Source: an uncultured Desulfobulbus sp. (GTDB lineage Bacteria; Desulfobacterota; Desulfobulbia; Desulfobulbales; Desulfobulbaceae). From it: 64,000 nucleotides of DNA. Position 1 is the stretch's first letter. Each line of letters begins with the position of its first letter. This document shows positions 53,008-63,188 of this stretch, piece after piece. The stretch spans positions 4,250,710-4,314,709 of the forward strand of contig NZ_OY760916.1 in assembly GCF_963664075.1 (NCBI RefSeq). Direction: 5' to 3'. A model generated the notes under the pieces. That model ran no database searches. It was not told the DNA's origin and saw only the letters and a program-made list of their open reading frames with translations. Position numbers and translations under genes: made by a program.

Positions 53008-54717
53008 ATGAAGAAACAAACGCTTGTAGTGTTGTGTTCCCTGGCTCTTGTTGCCGGTTGTACTGAATCACTGCCCACCGGAGAAAAGGCGGAGAGCCAT
53101 CCCCAGGAGCAAGAGGTTGCACTCACCGAGGTCCAACCTCTGGTTGACGCTAAAATGAAGTATATGGCAGCGCAGAGGTCTAAATCGTTGGCTGCTGCTC
53201 CCATGGCAACCGGTTCGGGGGCTGCCATCCTAAATTTTTTAGATCCCTGGCCACAAAAATCACCCGAGTGGAATCGAGAATCCTATGATGCCCGTCAGGA
53301 AAACGGCTTTATCAATGTGGCCGGTGATCCCCTTTCAACCTTCAGTATAGATGTGGATACGGCAAGCTATGCCAATGTTCGCCGTTTTGTCAATGGTGGT
53401 CATTTACCCCCGGTGGGAGCAGTTCGCATTGAGGAGCTGATCAACTATTTTTCCTACGACTATCCCGAGCCAGAGGGAAAAAACCCTTTTACCTTGACGG
53501 CTGAGGTGGGAGCCAGCCCCTATCATTCGGATTACCTGCTGGCCCGTATCGGACTGAAAGCAAAAGCCCTGGCCAAAGAGCAGTTACCCGCATCCAATCT
53601 GGTTTTTTTGCTGGATGTGTCGGGTTCCATGCATGCCGACAACAAGCTACCTCTCTTACAGCGGGCTCTGCCACTTTTGGTCCAACAGCTGGACAGAAAA
53701 GATCGGGTTACCCTGGTCGTGTACGCTGGTGCCGATCAGGTCGTTTTGGAGCCGACAGCTGGTGATCGTCGGCAAGAGATTTTAAAGGCCATTGAGCAGC
53801 TCCGAGCCGGTGGATCGACTCACGCGTCCAGTGGTATTCGCACCGCCTATGAGCTGGCGCGAAAATCGTTTATTCCCGGCGGCAACAACCGAGTAATTTT
53901 AGCCTCAGACGGGGATTTTAATGTCGGGGTCACCAGCCGTGATGAGTTGACCCGCCTCATTGAAAAAGAGCGTGAAGGTGGTATTTATTTAACGGTGCTT
54001 GGCCTTGGTATGGGGAACTACCATGATGATACCATGGAGGTGCTGGCAGATAAAGGCAATGGCAACTATGCCTACATCGACAGCCTGCTCGAGGCGAAAA
54101 AAGTTTTGGTCAAAGAGATGAGCGGTACCCTTTTCGCCTTGGCTAATGATGTCAAAATTCAGGTCGAATTCAATCCATCCAAAGTGGGGGCCTATCGGTT
54201 GATTGGCTATGAGAACCGAATGTTGGCCGATGAGGATTTTAAAGATGACAGCAAGGACGCCGGGGAAATCGGGGTGGGGCACAGGGTGACAGCACTCTAC
54301 GAGTTGATTCCTGCCGATCATAAGGCAGTTCCGCAGCTTGATCCCCTGAAATACCAGAAGGTCGAGGCGAAACAGTATTCAACCAGTGATGAGTTGATGA
54401 CCGTAAAACTCCGCTACAAACCGCAAGGCAAAAAGGATTCGCGGCAGATCTCCCGTGCCGTCAAGGCAAGCCCCCAGCAGGTGTCTGCCGATTTTCAATT
54501 TGCCTCGGCAGTGGCTGGATACGGTATGCTCCTCACCCATTCAAAATATCTGGGCAATTTTACCTGGAAAGAATGTTTGCAACTGGCCCGGGATGGCCGC
54601 GGACCAGATGTTGAAGGGTATCGGGCTGAGTTTTATCGGCTAGTTGAGGCCAGTGAGCTGCTCGCAAATGAACAACGAAAAAATAAAACCCCTGAACCTC
54701 AGCCGATACTCAGGTAA
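53008..54717 (+). CDS. YfbK-like vWA-domain lipoprotein
   Basis: 569 residues. Lipoprotein signal: LVVLCSLALVAGC with lipobox LVAGC; AAGGAG upstream of ATG. The order is the YfbK pattern: an N-terminal vWA-associated domain (FINVAGDPLSTFSIDVDTAS, RIEELINYFSYDYP), a vWA domain around 190-370 with MIDAS motif FLLDVSGSM, then RLIGYENRMLADEDF and a C-terminal DUF3520-type domain (KYQKVEAKQYSTSDELMTVK). It is expected on the outer membrane or in the periplasm and binds a divalent metal. Function in bacteria is not settled. It overlaps the convergent hydrolase gene by 8 bp. Confidence 0.92.
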   Translation: MKKQTLVVLCSLALVAGCTESLPTGEKAESHPQEQEVALTEVQPLVDAKMKYMAAQRSKSLAAAPMATGSGAAILNFLDPWPQKSPEWNRESYDARQENGFINVAGDPLSTFSIDVDTASYANVRRFVNGGHLPPVGAVRIEELINYFSYDYPEPEGKNPFTLTAEVGASPYHSDYLLARIGLKAKALAKEQLPASNLVFLLDVSGSMHADNKLPLLQRALPLLVQQLDRKDRVTLVVYAGADQVVLEPTAGDRRQEILKAIEQLRAGGSTHASSGIRTAYELARKSFIPGGNNRVILASDGDFNVGVTSRDELTRLIEKEREGGIYLTVLGLGMGNYHDDTMEVLADKGNGNYAYIDSLLEAKKVLVKEMSGTLFALANDVKIQVEFNPSKVGAYRLIGYENRMLADEDFKDDSKDAGEIGVGHRVTALYELIPADHKAVPQLDPLKYQKVEAKQYSTSDELMTVKLRYKPQGKKDSRQISRAVKASPQQVSADFQFASAVAGYGMLLTHSKYLGNFTWKECLQLARDGRGPDVEGYRAEFYRLVEASELLANEQRKNKTPEPQPILR

Positions 54718-55210
54718 GGAGCGCAGGCCAATCCAGCCTGGGGAAGATATCGTGAAGCATATGATCATCTTCTTCCAGGCGAATTTCCAGATTGTTGAAT
54801 GTCGCCTGGGCTTTTGGTTGGACCAGGGCCGGGGGACAGACCGTATCGTGCCGCCCCATGATCAGTAGGGTCGGCACATCTATTTTTACCTCTGGGGGCT
54901 TATATCCCTCAAAGTTGAGGGCTGGTGCCAGCATCACCAGCCGCAGGCACTGGTGGGGCTGCTCGATTGCAAAGCAGGTTGCCATGAGTCCTCCAAAACT
55001 CGACCCAACTAGAATAAGCCTTTCCATGGAAGCCACCTGCGTTTTGAGTTGGCTCAGGCGTTTTTCCAGTGGTCCATCGTAATTTTGCATCCGCATTTGC
55101 GGAAAATTTTGACGAAACCATTTGGCTTTCGTGCCTTCGATCGACGAATCGAGCCCATGGAGAAAAAGTGGAATCACGGTGTCAAGCGTAGCTGTCTGTG
55201 TCATGGTCAT
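54710..55210 (-). CDS. Small alpha/beta hydrolase (YqiA-like)
   Basis: 166 residues, an unusually small alpha/beta hydrolase. The oxyanion region is IPLFLHGLDSS, the nucleophile elbow is LVGSSFGGLMA, the acid lies in LLIMGRHDTVCPP and the histidine in LEEDDHMLHDIF. These four motifs give a full Ser-Asp-His triad. Size and motif order fit the UPF0227/YqiA esterase group; substrate unknown. Two in-frame ATG codons (55210, 55204) are equally possible. Confidence 0.85.
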   Translation of the reverse strand: MTMTQTATLDTVIPLFLHGLDSSIEGTKAKWFRQNFPQMRMQNYDGPLEKRLSQLKTQVASMERLILVGSSFGGLMATCFAIEQPHQCLRLVMLAPALNFEGYKPPEVKIDVPTLLIMGRHDTVCPPALVQPKAQATFNNLEIRLEEDDHMLHDIFPRLDWPALLT

Positions 55211-55459
55211 TTAATGGATGAAAAATAAGAGAGAATTCGATAGGGTGGGCACTTAAAGTATGATCTTGCGGTATCGCATTGCTGGTATCTACTAGTGATT
55301 GAAGCTTTCTTTGGCCACCATTTTTTTTATAGTATTGAACCAGAGAGGAGAGGCTGCACAAAGAAAGACGCTGTTTTTTCGGAAAATTAAAGTATAATCG
55401 CAAGTCAATTTCACTGCAATGAGCCAAAGCCGTATGTATACGGTTACGTCACTCTGAAC

Positions 55460-55485
55460 CCGTGAATCTTGATCAGCTTTCACGG
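55460..55485. promoter_or_regulatory. Large interrupted palindrome upstream of the PKS gene, possible operator
   Basis: Arms CCGTGAA and TTCACGG around a centre TGATCA; 20 of 26 positions are symmetric. It lies 75 bp upstream of the PKS start codon. Such dyads are typical of TetR- or LysR-type operators. No regulator gene is adjacent within the window. Confidence 0.4.
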
Positions 55486-55514
55486 ATCCAGGGATCACTC
55501 AATCTTTTTTCTAG

Positions 55515-55534
55515 CTGGCAGGCACCTATGCCAG
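55515..55534. repeat. Inverted repeat close to the PKS start
   Basis: CTGGCA (55515-55520) and TGCCAG (55529-55534) with an 8-base spacer. It could be an operator or a leader hairpin. It is not a sigma54 site: the GG to GC distance is 13 bp instead of 12. Confidence 0.35.
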
Positions 55535-55559
55535 TTTCTCACCATATATCGTAAATTTC

Positions 55560-58500
55560 ATGACACGTCGCGTTGCTGTAATCAGTTACGCCTTTCGTTT
55601 TCCAGGCACCGACAAAGAGTGTTTTTGGAAAGATCTGCTTGATGGACGTAATCTCATTACCGAGGTTCAAGCTGAACGATGGGCGCAGGAATCATTTCTT
55701 CATCCTAAGAAAAATCATCCAGGTACCAGTTACACCTTTGCCGCAGGCTCCATTGGCGATGTAAGTGGCTTTGATGCCCATTTTTTCGGCATATCGCCTC
55801 GGGAAGCCACCGTAATGGATCCCCAGCAGCGTTTACTTTTGGAGATGTCCTGGGAGGCTCTGGAAAATGGTGGAATCTGCCCATCCTCGCTTAAAGGCAG
55901 TAAGTGCGGAGTATTTATCGGTATTGCCAGTGCCGATTATTCCTACCGTTTATCTGACGATCTCAACAGTATCGACGCGTCGGTGGCCACAGGGAATACA
56001 GCCAGTATCGCGGCCAACCGTCTATCGTACGTCTTCGATCTCTGTGGACCGAGTATGGCCATCGACACCGCCTGCTCCTCCTCGTTGGTCGCCTTTCATC
56101 AGGCCTGTCGTTCGATTCTTTCTGGAGAAAGTGATCAGGCTCTCACCGGTGGCGTGAGTCTTCACCTCCATCCGTACGGATTTTTGACTTTTTCTAAGGC
56201 GTCCATGCTCTCTCCCCGGGGGATGTGCAGTGTATTTGATGCGGATGCCGATGGCTACGTGCGCTCTGAGGGGGGAGGCATCTTTTTTCTCAAGGAGTAT
56301 GAACAGGCCAAGGCAGATGGTGACCCAATTGTGGCAGTGGTGGGGGCAAGTGCCGTCAATGCTGATGGGCGCAAGACTGGCCTGACCGTGCCCAGTCCTA
56401 AGCGGCAGGCGGAGTTATTGCGTTTTGTCTATGCTCAGGCGGCTATTGAGCCAGAGAAACTAGATTATATCGAGGCCCACGGAACAGGAACGGCTGTTGG
56501 CGACCCTGTGGAGGTACGGGCAATTGGTGAAGCCCTGGGAGCTTGCCGTTCTTCCGGTCCGCTGCCGATCGGCTCGGTTAAGGGGAATCTAGGCCACCTG
56601 GAAGCCGCCTCAGGTGTGGCTGGTCTGGTGAAAGCTCTGCATTGTTTACGCCACCGATCCATTCCCGCATCTGTGGGGATGGATACACCGAACCCTAATA
56701 TTGATTTTGCTGCGCTCAATATCGACATTGTTACCAAGACGCGTTCGCTTAAGGCGAAAGGACCATTAACGGTCGGAATCAACTCCTTCGGTTTTGGTGG
56801 TGCAAACGCCCATGTTATTTTACAGACCCCTGGGGAGGCAGAAGGCTGTATTGCAGAGGAGAGTGCACGTATCGCTCCTTTGATTCTCTCTGCCCGCGAT
56901 AAAGACGCGCTCCCCGCCATGGCAAAAGCGTATGGGGAGTTGGTTCAGCTCAATACCGACTCGTACCCAACTATTGCCTATAATGCGTCTTTTCGGCGTG
57001 ATCGTTTGCCCCATGGGCTTGTTTGTTGGCCACAGAATGCAGCTCAGGCAGTCGCCATGCTTACCCAGGCTGCAGAAGAGGAAAATACACCGGGTCTTTT
57101 CAGTGCGACCGCGCTGGATGCTCCTTCCGGGTCGGCATTGATCTATTCCGGCAATGGATCGCAATGGGCCGGTATGGGGCAAGGGCTGTTTGTTGATCCA
57201 ATTTTTGCCGAGACAGTCGCAGAGATCGATACCTACTTTGAGCCGCTTGCCGGCTTTGCTCTTGGCGATGTGTTGGCACAGGCAAGTGAGGAAGATCGGT
57301 ATCAGTCCACTGAAATTGCGCAGCCCGCCCTCTTTGCGGTGCAGGTTGGGATCACCCGCATGCTTAAACATGCGGGAATAGTCCCGGTGGCGGTTGCCGG
57401 GCACAGTGTCGGTGAGGTGGCAGCGGCCTGGGCAGCCGGTATTCTTGATCTTAAGTCAGCAGTCTTTGTTATCTATCATCGCAGTCGCCTGCAGGGAACA
57501 ACCAAGGGACAGGGGCAGATGACGGCAGTGGGCATGAGTGGAGACGAGACCCAGGAGCTGCTGACATCGTTGGGACTTGCGCAAAAACTCGCTCTGGCCG
57601 GAAGTAATAGCTACCGAGGAGCGACCCTGGCCGGAGATCCTGATTCACTTGAGATCGTGGAAGCAGAGCTTGCCCGGCGGGAACTTTTTTATCGTCGTCT
57701 GGATCTGGATTACGCTTTTCACAGTCCTGTGATGGATCCCACCGAAGCGGGGGTCTATGAAGCTTTGGCTGATCTGCGTCCGCAGAAGGGCACTCTCCCC
57801 ATGTACTCCACGGTAACGGGGAAATGTATTGAGGGGACCGAACTTGGAGCAGAGTACTGGTGGTGGAATATTCGTCAACCGGTCCTCTTCCAGCGGGCGG
57901 TTGAAGCGATGCAGGCAGATGGTATCAACATTTTTATGGAGATTGGTCCACATCCTGTCCTGCGTAGTTATCTCAATGATTGTATCAGAGCCTCGAATGC
58001 AGAGGGAAGGGTAATCCCTACTCTAAAACGTGAGGATGACACCCCACTGCGGGTGATTGAGGCCTGCAGCCAGGCCCTGCTTGCCGGTGCGCCACTTGAC
58101 TGGTCGTGCTATTTTTCCGGTCCCCACCCTTTCATGCCGCTTCCCAACTATCCCTGGATGCGGGAGCGTTACTGGCACAGCCAGACGACAGAGGCTTATG
58201 GCACCCTGGATCGGCATAAGTTGCACCCGCTCTTGGGGTATTCGCTCCGTCAGCACAGACTCACCTGGGAAAATCAACTGGACACCCAATTGCTGCCCAG
58301 CCTGGCTGACCATGTGGTGGGCGATGCCACGGTTTTCCCCGGGACCGGTTATGCCGAGCTGGGGCTTGCCGCCGCCTTCGCATGGCAAGGACAGGAACTG
58401 ATTGAGATTGAGGATCTGGAAATCCGTTCACCGCTTCTTTTGGAAAGTGAGCGCTCGCAGCTTATCCAGGTGCAGATTCAGGAGAAGGATGGTAGCACCA

Positions 58501-61500
58501 TCATACAAGGACGGGGGCTGGGAGGAGAAGAACCCTGGACTGTACATGGCGTCTGTCGGATTCTGCAGGAACCCGGCGATCTGTTGTTGCGTGTGTCGGC
58601 CCCGACATTGCCCATTCGCCAACCTGACTTCAGCGGAGCCAGCCACCTGGGACTCACCAAGGTCGTGGGGTTGGACTACGGCCCAGCCTTTCAGTGTATC
58701 GATCACGGCTGGATCATAGATCATGAATCTGTGCTGGCGGTTTTACAGTTACCAGAGCATCTGGAGCAGGAAAATCAGCAGATGCACCTTCATCCGGCGT
58801 TGCTCGACTGCTCATTTCAGTTGATCATCCAACTCATGCGAGAACGGGTAGCCCTCAATGAAGGGGTAACCTTTATTCCTGTTCGCATGGGGCGTATTGC
58901 CTATCGTCAAGATACCGATCAAGCGGTGCTTGCACAGGTGAGGCTGCGCCGGTGGACCGAGCAATCTATCAGTGCCGATTTTACGTTGTTTGATGGGGAA
59001 GGTCAGGTCGTGGCCGTGATTCAGGAGGCTCGTTTTCGCAGAATCCGTTTACGCAAAGGAGCTGCAGATCGGTTACAACTGCTGAAAGAAGAGTGGGAGC
59101 CCATGCCCCTTGCTGGCAACATCTATGAGTCTCCCTTACTCTCTTTTAAACGGATTGAAGGGATCCTGAGTGAAGTTGCTGCCCGCATAGGTTTATCAGG
59201 CTCATCTCGCCGTTTCACCCAGGAGGTCGATCCGCTGTTGGATGTTCTCTGCGGAGCCTGGATCGGAGAGGCGTGTGGCCAGTTGGCTGGAAACGATGGG
59301 CTGATCAGCCAGGAAAAGATTGGAGAGTGGTGTGCAACTCAGCCTGCATTAACGCACTACATCAAGTATATACTGGAGCAGGGGCTTGAGGATCAGGGGC
59401 TGATTCAAACCTCTGATGGATATATCGTCCAAAGAGAGGAAGAGGACGCGGTTGCTGCTACCGATATCTGGAATAGTATGGTTGCTGATTATCCAGACTC
59501 CTTTTCTCTCGTCCATGGTGTTGGACAGATTGGTATGCACCTGGCGGAAATTGTCGAAGGAAGGCTGCTTTCCGGCGATATTTTTCCCCAGCGCACTTCT
59601 ATGGCAGCTCTTATTTGCCAGGTGTTGGGAGGCGAAGGAAAGCAGCGTTTAGGCCAGGCACTGCGTCAACTCGTTGAGCATGCTCTTAGGAAACTTCCCC
59701 AAGGGGCCCGTTTGGGAGTGGTTGAAATCGGTCGGGAAATCCCTACCCATGGGGCCGATATCTTGGCAGTTATGGATCCTCATTGCTGTGATTTTAGTTT
59801 TATAGGGACTGCTCCTGATTTTGCAGCTAAGACGCCTCTCTTGGAAGAGCGCTACCCGCATATGCGGGTTATAGCGCTCGAAGAGGAAGGGGAGCTGGTA
59901 ACGTCTCTCCCGCAAGGTTCGCTTGTGTTAGTGACGCTTGATTTTGTTACCTTGGCCGAGGCAACACAGGTGCTGACCCAGGCTCGTGCCTGTCTGCTCC
60001 CAGGAGGATCCCTGGTTGTCACAGGTATGCATCCAGCCAGGTGGATAGACTTTCTTTATGGTGGCCAGCCGGAGCACTGGCAGTTTTTCGGCAGCGATTC
60101 CAGCGGATCACGTCAAAACTCTGCACAATTCTGGATGCAGCAGTTGCAGAATCAGCAGCTGGCAAATTTGACGCAAGTAAATTTTTCTTCTGATACACTT
60201 TCAGGCCCCTATATGCTTGTAGGGCAGGCCACAGAGGGAATATTGCCGCCTCTCCAGAGTCCAGTTCAGGCAGGCCCGCGCTCGTGGATAATTTTGGCTG
60301 ATGAGCAAGGCATTTCCGCTTCTTTGGCGGACAAGCTCGCCACCGAATTACAGCGAAAAGGGGATATGGTGGTTGTTTCTCAGGCCGCAGGGGTAGAGGC
60401 ATTAAAGGGATTACTTAGGGAAACAACCCGTCGCTATGGAGAGCTTGACGGACTTCTTCTTCTTGCTGGTCTTTCTCAAGAGAGTGAACAAGAGGCCGTG
60501 GTCGAAGTCGAGCGGCAAACCAGACGTTGTGCAATGGCGGCACAGATTCTTCAGGCCTGCGAACAATGCAGTATTTCGACAACATGCTGGCTGGTGAGTG
60601 CTGGCGCTAGTGTACCGGGTACCCAGGCAAGCAATGTGCAGCGTCTTGGCTATGGTGATGCCCCCCTTTGGGGATTTGGGCGAACCCTGATCAACGAGGC
60701 GCTTGATCTTCGCGTACACTTGCTTGATCTCGCGCAGGTGGAAACTGCTGCAAGTATAGCTGCGCTTGTTCGCGAGCTTGATTGTCCCGATTCTGAGCAG
60801 GAGGTCTGCCTGACAGGTGAAGGAGCCCGCTATGTGCCCCGTTTACAGAGTGCCCCTCGCCAGGTAGAGCCTGCCATGGGAGACAGGGACCAGCAGGGGA
60901 TTATCCGTTTAGGTTTTTCTTTTGCTGGAAAGCTTGGGAATCTCTGCTGGCAGGAGCAACCGGTTGTTAGGCTGGGAGAGGATGAAGTTGAAGTTGAGGT
61001 GCATGCAACCGGCCTGAACTTCCGTGATCTGATGTTCACCTTGGGGCTGCTTTCCGAGGAGGCTATAGAAAATGGGTTTGCCGGTCCGACACTTGGTTTG
61101 GAGTTCTCCGGCGAGGTCGTTCGCGTTGGTTCGAGCGTGAACCATTGTGTTCCCGGTGATAAGGTGGTGGGTTTCGGCCCCTCCTGTTTTGCCGACCGAG
61201 TCATCACCAAGGCAACCGCAATTACTCATTTACCCCAGGGAATCTCCTTTGAGGCGGCTGCCACCATCCCCTGTACTTTTTTTACCGTGTACTATGCGCT
61301 TCATTATCTGGCTCAGTTGGAACCCGGTGAGCGGCTGTTGATTCACTGTGCTGCCGGTGGTGTTGGTATTGCAGCTGTCCAGATAGCCAAATGGATGGGG
61401 GCAGAAATTTATGTGACAGCTGGTTCTCGAGAAAAACGCGATTTTCTGCGATTACTGGGAGTTGAGCATATTTTTGATTCACGCAGCCTGGCTTATGCCG

Positions 61501-63188
61501 ATGATATTATGGAGGCCACAGGAGGGCAGGGAGTTGATGTGGTTCTCAATTCGCTGGCAGGTGAGGCGGTAAACCGTAATTTTCGTCTCTTGAAGCCTTT
61601 TGGCCGTTTTCTGGAGCTGGGGAAGCGTGATTTTTATGAAAACACGAAGATTGGACTGCGTCCATTTCGCAATAATATCAGTTATTTTGGTATTGATACC
61701 GATCAACTGATGTATGCTCGCCCCGAACTGACCCGACGTCTTTTTGCCGAGGTGATGGATTTGTTCAGTAATGGTATCCTCCACCCCTTGCCGTACAAGA
61801 CTTTTGAGGCGGAAGAAATTGTCGATGCCTTTCGCTACATGCAGCAGGCACGGCATATCGGAAAAATCGTGGTCACCTACCGCAATGGAATCAGGGAAGT
61901 TGTCCAGCCTGTTCCTGCTCAGCAAGAAAGTTTATGCTTTCCGGAAGAAGCGAGTTTTCTCGTGACGGGTGGTTTAGGAGGCTTTGGTCTAAGAACCGCT
62001 CGCTGGTTAGTTGAAAAAGGTGCCCGCCACCTGGTGCTGATCAGCCGAAGTGGACCTGTTTCCGATGAGGCTCAGGTCGCCCTGGAGGAATTCAGACAGG
62101 GAAAGGTGGAGGTGTTGGCCCAAGCCTGTGATGTCACCGATCGAGCAGGGATGAAGCTGCTTCTTGAAAAAATTGATGCGACGATGCCACCTCTGGCGGG
62201 GATTGTTCATGCCGCCACTGTGATTGATGATGGTCTGATTCGCACCATGGATGAAGCGCAGATTCAAAAAGTGATGGGGCCCAAGGTTCTCGGTGCCTAT
62301 AATCTCCATCAGTTGACCCTGGAGCAGGCCCTGGATTTCTTTATTCTTTTTTCCTCGGCTACAACGCTTTTCGGTAATCCCGGCCAAGGCAATTACGTGG
62401 CAGCCAACTCCGCCCTGGAAGCTCTGGCCCACGAGCGAAGAGAAGCCGGTCTTGCCGCAACCTGTGTGCGCTGGGGGGCCATTGAGGATGTTGGCTTTCT
62501 TGCCCGCAATACAGAAATCCGTGATGCCCTTCAAGGAAGAATGGGTGGTTCCACCATAGAATCCACAGCAGCGTTGGAAATCCTTGAGAATTTATTGCTG
62601 ACCAATCGGTCAGGATTTGGGGTGATGGAGATTGACTGGCGGGCGCTCTCCCGTTTTCTCCCCAGTGCATCCAGTCCTAAATTCATGGAGCTGGCCCGCA
62701 CCAGTGGCAAGGGAGATGCGGATGATGGCGATGCCGATGCCCTCCAGCGGATGTTGGAAGAACTCTCTGAAGAAGAGTTGCTACAAGTCTGTATTGATAT
62801 GCTCAGGAGTGAGGTTGCGGAAATTCTGCGCATGGCTCCAGACAAGCTTGACCCGACTCGATCAATGTATGACATGGGGCTTGATTCACTGATGGGAGTG
62901 GAATTGGTAGGGGCCCTGGAATCCCGTTTTGGCATTCGCTTGCCAGTCTTGATTCTGAGTCAGAATCCGACCATTACCAAATTGGCAGAATATATAATCT
63001 CACAGCTTCGAGGGACAGATGGAGAAGATGAAACAGGCGGAGAACAGGAGTCACTGGCTCAGCAGGTACAACATCTTTCCGATCAACATGGTACAGAGAC
63101 CAACATCAATGTTGAGGAACTGACCAAAAATCTCCAGGATAACGGGGCAGGAACAACTTCACGGATAATTCAATCTGATGTCGAATAG
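55560..63188 (+). CDS. Fully reducing iterative-type type I polyketide synthase
   Basis: 2542 residues, order KS-AT-DH-pseudoMT-ER-KR-ACP. KS: DTACSSSLVAFH with Cys172, EAHGTGT with His307 and His346 of GNLGHLEAAS. AT: GHSVGEVAAAW with Ser616 and a YAFHSP specificity motif (malonyl more likely than methylmalonyl). DH: His918 in DHVVGDATVFPG and Asp1083 of LLDCSFQ. A degenerate methyltransferase-like region at about 1190-1560 has lost the SAM glycine loop (VEIGREIP near 1389). ER: AAGGVGIAAVQIAK at 1931. KR: TGGLGGFG at 2136, Ser2266 and Tyr2279. ACP: DSL with Ser2443. No thioesterase; release is probably by the PLP enzyme encoded next, whose ATG overlaps. A saturated chain is expected. Confidence 0.95.
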   Translation: MTRRVAVISYAFRFPGTDKECFWKDLLDGRNLITEVQAERWAQESFLHPKKNHPGTSYTFAAGSIGDVSGFDAHFFGISPREATVMDPQQRLLLEMSWEALENGGICPSSLKGSKCGVFIGIASADYSYRLSDDLNSIDASVATGNTASIAANRLSYVFDLCGPSMAIDTACSSSLVAFHQACRSILSGESDQALTGGVSLHLHPYGFLTFSKASMLSPRGMCSVFDADADGYVRSEGGGIFFLKEYEQAKADGDPIVAVVGASAVNADGRKTGLTVPSPKRQAELLRFVYAQAAIEPEKLDYIEAHGTGTAVGDPVEVRAIGEALGACRSSGPLPIGSVKGNLGHLEAASGVAGLVKALHCLRHRSIPASVGMDTPNPNIDFAALNIDIVTKTRSLKAKGPLTVGINSFGFGGANAHVILQTPGEAEGCIAEESARIAPLILSARDKDALPAMAKAYGELVQLNTDSYPTIAYNASFRRDRLPHGLVCWPQNAAQAVAMLTQAAEEENTPGLFSATALDAPSGSALIYSGNGSQWAGMGQGLFVDPIFAETVAEIDTYFEPLAGFALGDVLAQASEEDRYQSTEIAQPALFAVQVGITRMLKHAGIVPVAVAGHSVGEVAAAWAAGILDLKSAVFVIYHRSRLQGTTKGQGQMTAVGMSGDETQELLTSLGLAQKLALAGSNSYRGATLAGDPDSLEIVEAELARRELFYRRLDLDYAFHSPVMDPTEAGVYEALADLRPQKGTLPMYSTVTGKCIEGTELGAEYWWWNIRQPVLFQRAVEAMQADGINIFMEIGPHPVLRSYLNDCIRASNAEGRVIPTLKREDDTPLRVIEACSQALLAGAPLDWSCYFSGPHPFMPLPNYPWMRERYWHSQTTEAYGTLDRHKLHPLLGYSLRQHRLTWENQLDTQLLPSLADHVVGDATVFPGTGYAELGLAAAFAWQGQELIEIEDLEIRSPLLLESERSQLIQVQIQEKDGSTIIQGRGLGGEEPWTVHGVCRILQEPGDLLLRVSAPTLPIRQPDFSGASHLGLTKVVGLDYGPAFQCIDHGWIIDHESVLAVLQLPEHLEQENQQMHLHPALLDCSFQLIIQLMRERVALNEGVTFIPVRMGRIAYRQDTDQAVLAQVRLRRWTEQSISADFTLFDGEGQVVAVIQEARFRRIRLRKGAADRLQLLKEEWEPMPLAGNIYESPLLSFKRIEGILSEVAARIGLSGSSRRFTQEVDPLLDVLCGAWIGEACGQLAGNDGLISQEKIGEWCATQPALTHYIKYILEQGLEDQGLIQTSDGYIVQREEEDAVAATDIWNSMVADYPDSFSLVHGVGQIGMHLAEIVEGRLLSGDIFPQRTSMAALICQVLGGEGKQRLGQALRQLVEHALRKLPQGARLGVVEIGREIPTHGADILAVMDPHCCDFSFIGTAPDFAAKTPLLEERYPHMRVIALEEEGELVTSLPQGSLVLVTLDFVTLAEATQVLTQARACLLPGGSLVVTGMHPARWIDFLYGGQPEHWQFFGSDSSGSRQNSAQFWMQQLQNQQLANLTQVNFSSDTLSGPYMLVGQATEGILPPLQSPVQAGPRSWIILADEQGISASLADKLATELQRKGDMVVVSQAAGVEALKGLLRETTRRYGELDGLLLLAGLSQESEQEAVVEVERQTRRCAMAAQILQACEQCSISTTCWLVSAGASVPGTQASNVQRLGYGDAPLWGFGRTLINEALDLRVHLLDLAQVETAASIAALVRELDCPDSEQEVCLTGEGARYVPRLQSAPRQVEPAMGDRDQQGIIRLGFSFAGKLGNLCWQEQPVVRLGEDEVEVEVHATGLNFRDLMFTLGLLSEEAIENGFAGPTLGLEFSGEVVRVGSSVNHCVPGDKVVGFGPSCFADRVITKATAITHLPQGISFEAAATIPCTFFTVYYALHYLAQLEPGERLLIHCAAGGVGIAAVQIAKWMGAEIYVTAGSREKRDFLRLLGVEHIFDSRSLAYADDIMEATGGQGVDVVLNSLAGEAVNRNFRLLKPFGRFLELGKRDFYENTKIGLRPFRNNISYFGIDTDQLMYARPELTRRLFAEVMDLFSNGILHPLPYKTFEAEEIVDAFRYMQQARHIGKIVVTYRNGIREVVQPVPAQQESLCFPEEASFLVTGGLGGFGLRTARWLVEKGARHLVLISRSGPVSDEAQVALEEFRQGKVEVLAQACDVTDRAGMKLLLEKIDATMPPLAGIVHAATVIDDGLIRTMDEAQIQKVMGPKVLGAYNLHQLTLEQALDFFILFSSATTLFGNPGQGNYVAANSALEALAHERREAGLAATCVRWGAIEDVGFLARNTEIRDALQGRMGGSTIESTAALEILENLLLTNRSGFGVMEIDWRALSRFLPSASSPKFMELARTSGKGDADDGDADALQRMLEELSEEELLQVCIDMLRSEVAEILRMAPDKLDPTRSMYDMGLDSLMGVELVGALESRFGIRLPVLILSQNPTITKLAEYIISQLRGTDGEDETGGEQESLAQQVQHLSDQHGTETNINVEELTKNLQDNGAGTTSRIIQSDVE

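Larger units (their letters stand above)
55211..55559. other. Leader region of the polyketide synthase gene
   Basis: 349 bp, A+T-rich, no gene seen. It holds an imperfect 26-bp dyad (55460-55485) and a perfect 6-bp inverted repeat CTGGCA/TGCCAG (55515-55534) 26 bp before the PKS start. No good -35/-10 pair was found. Confidence 0.45.

Noticed and set aside
55515-55531. Sigma54 promoter upstream of the PKS gene (TGGCAG...TGCC)
   Set aside because: GG to GC distance is 13 bp, one too many.
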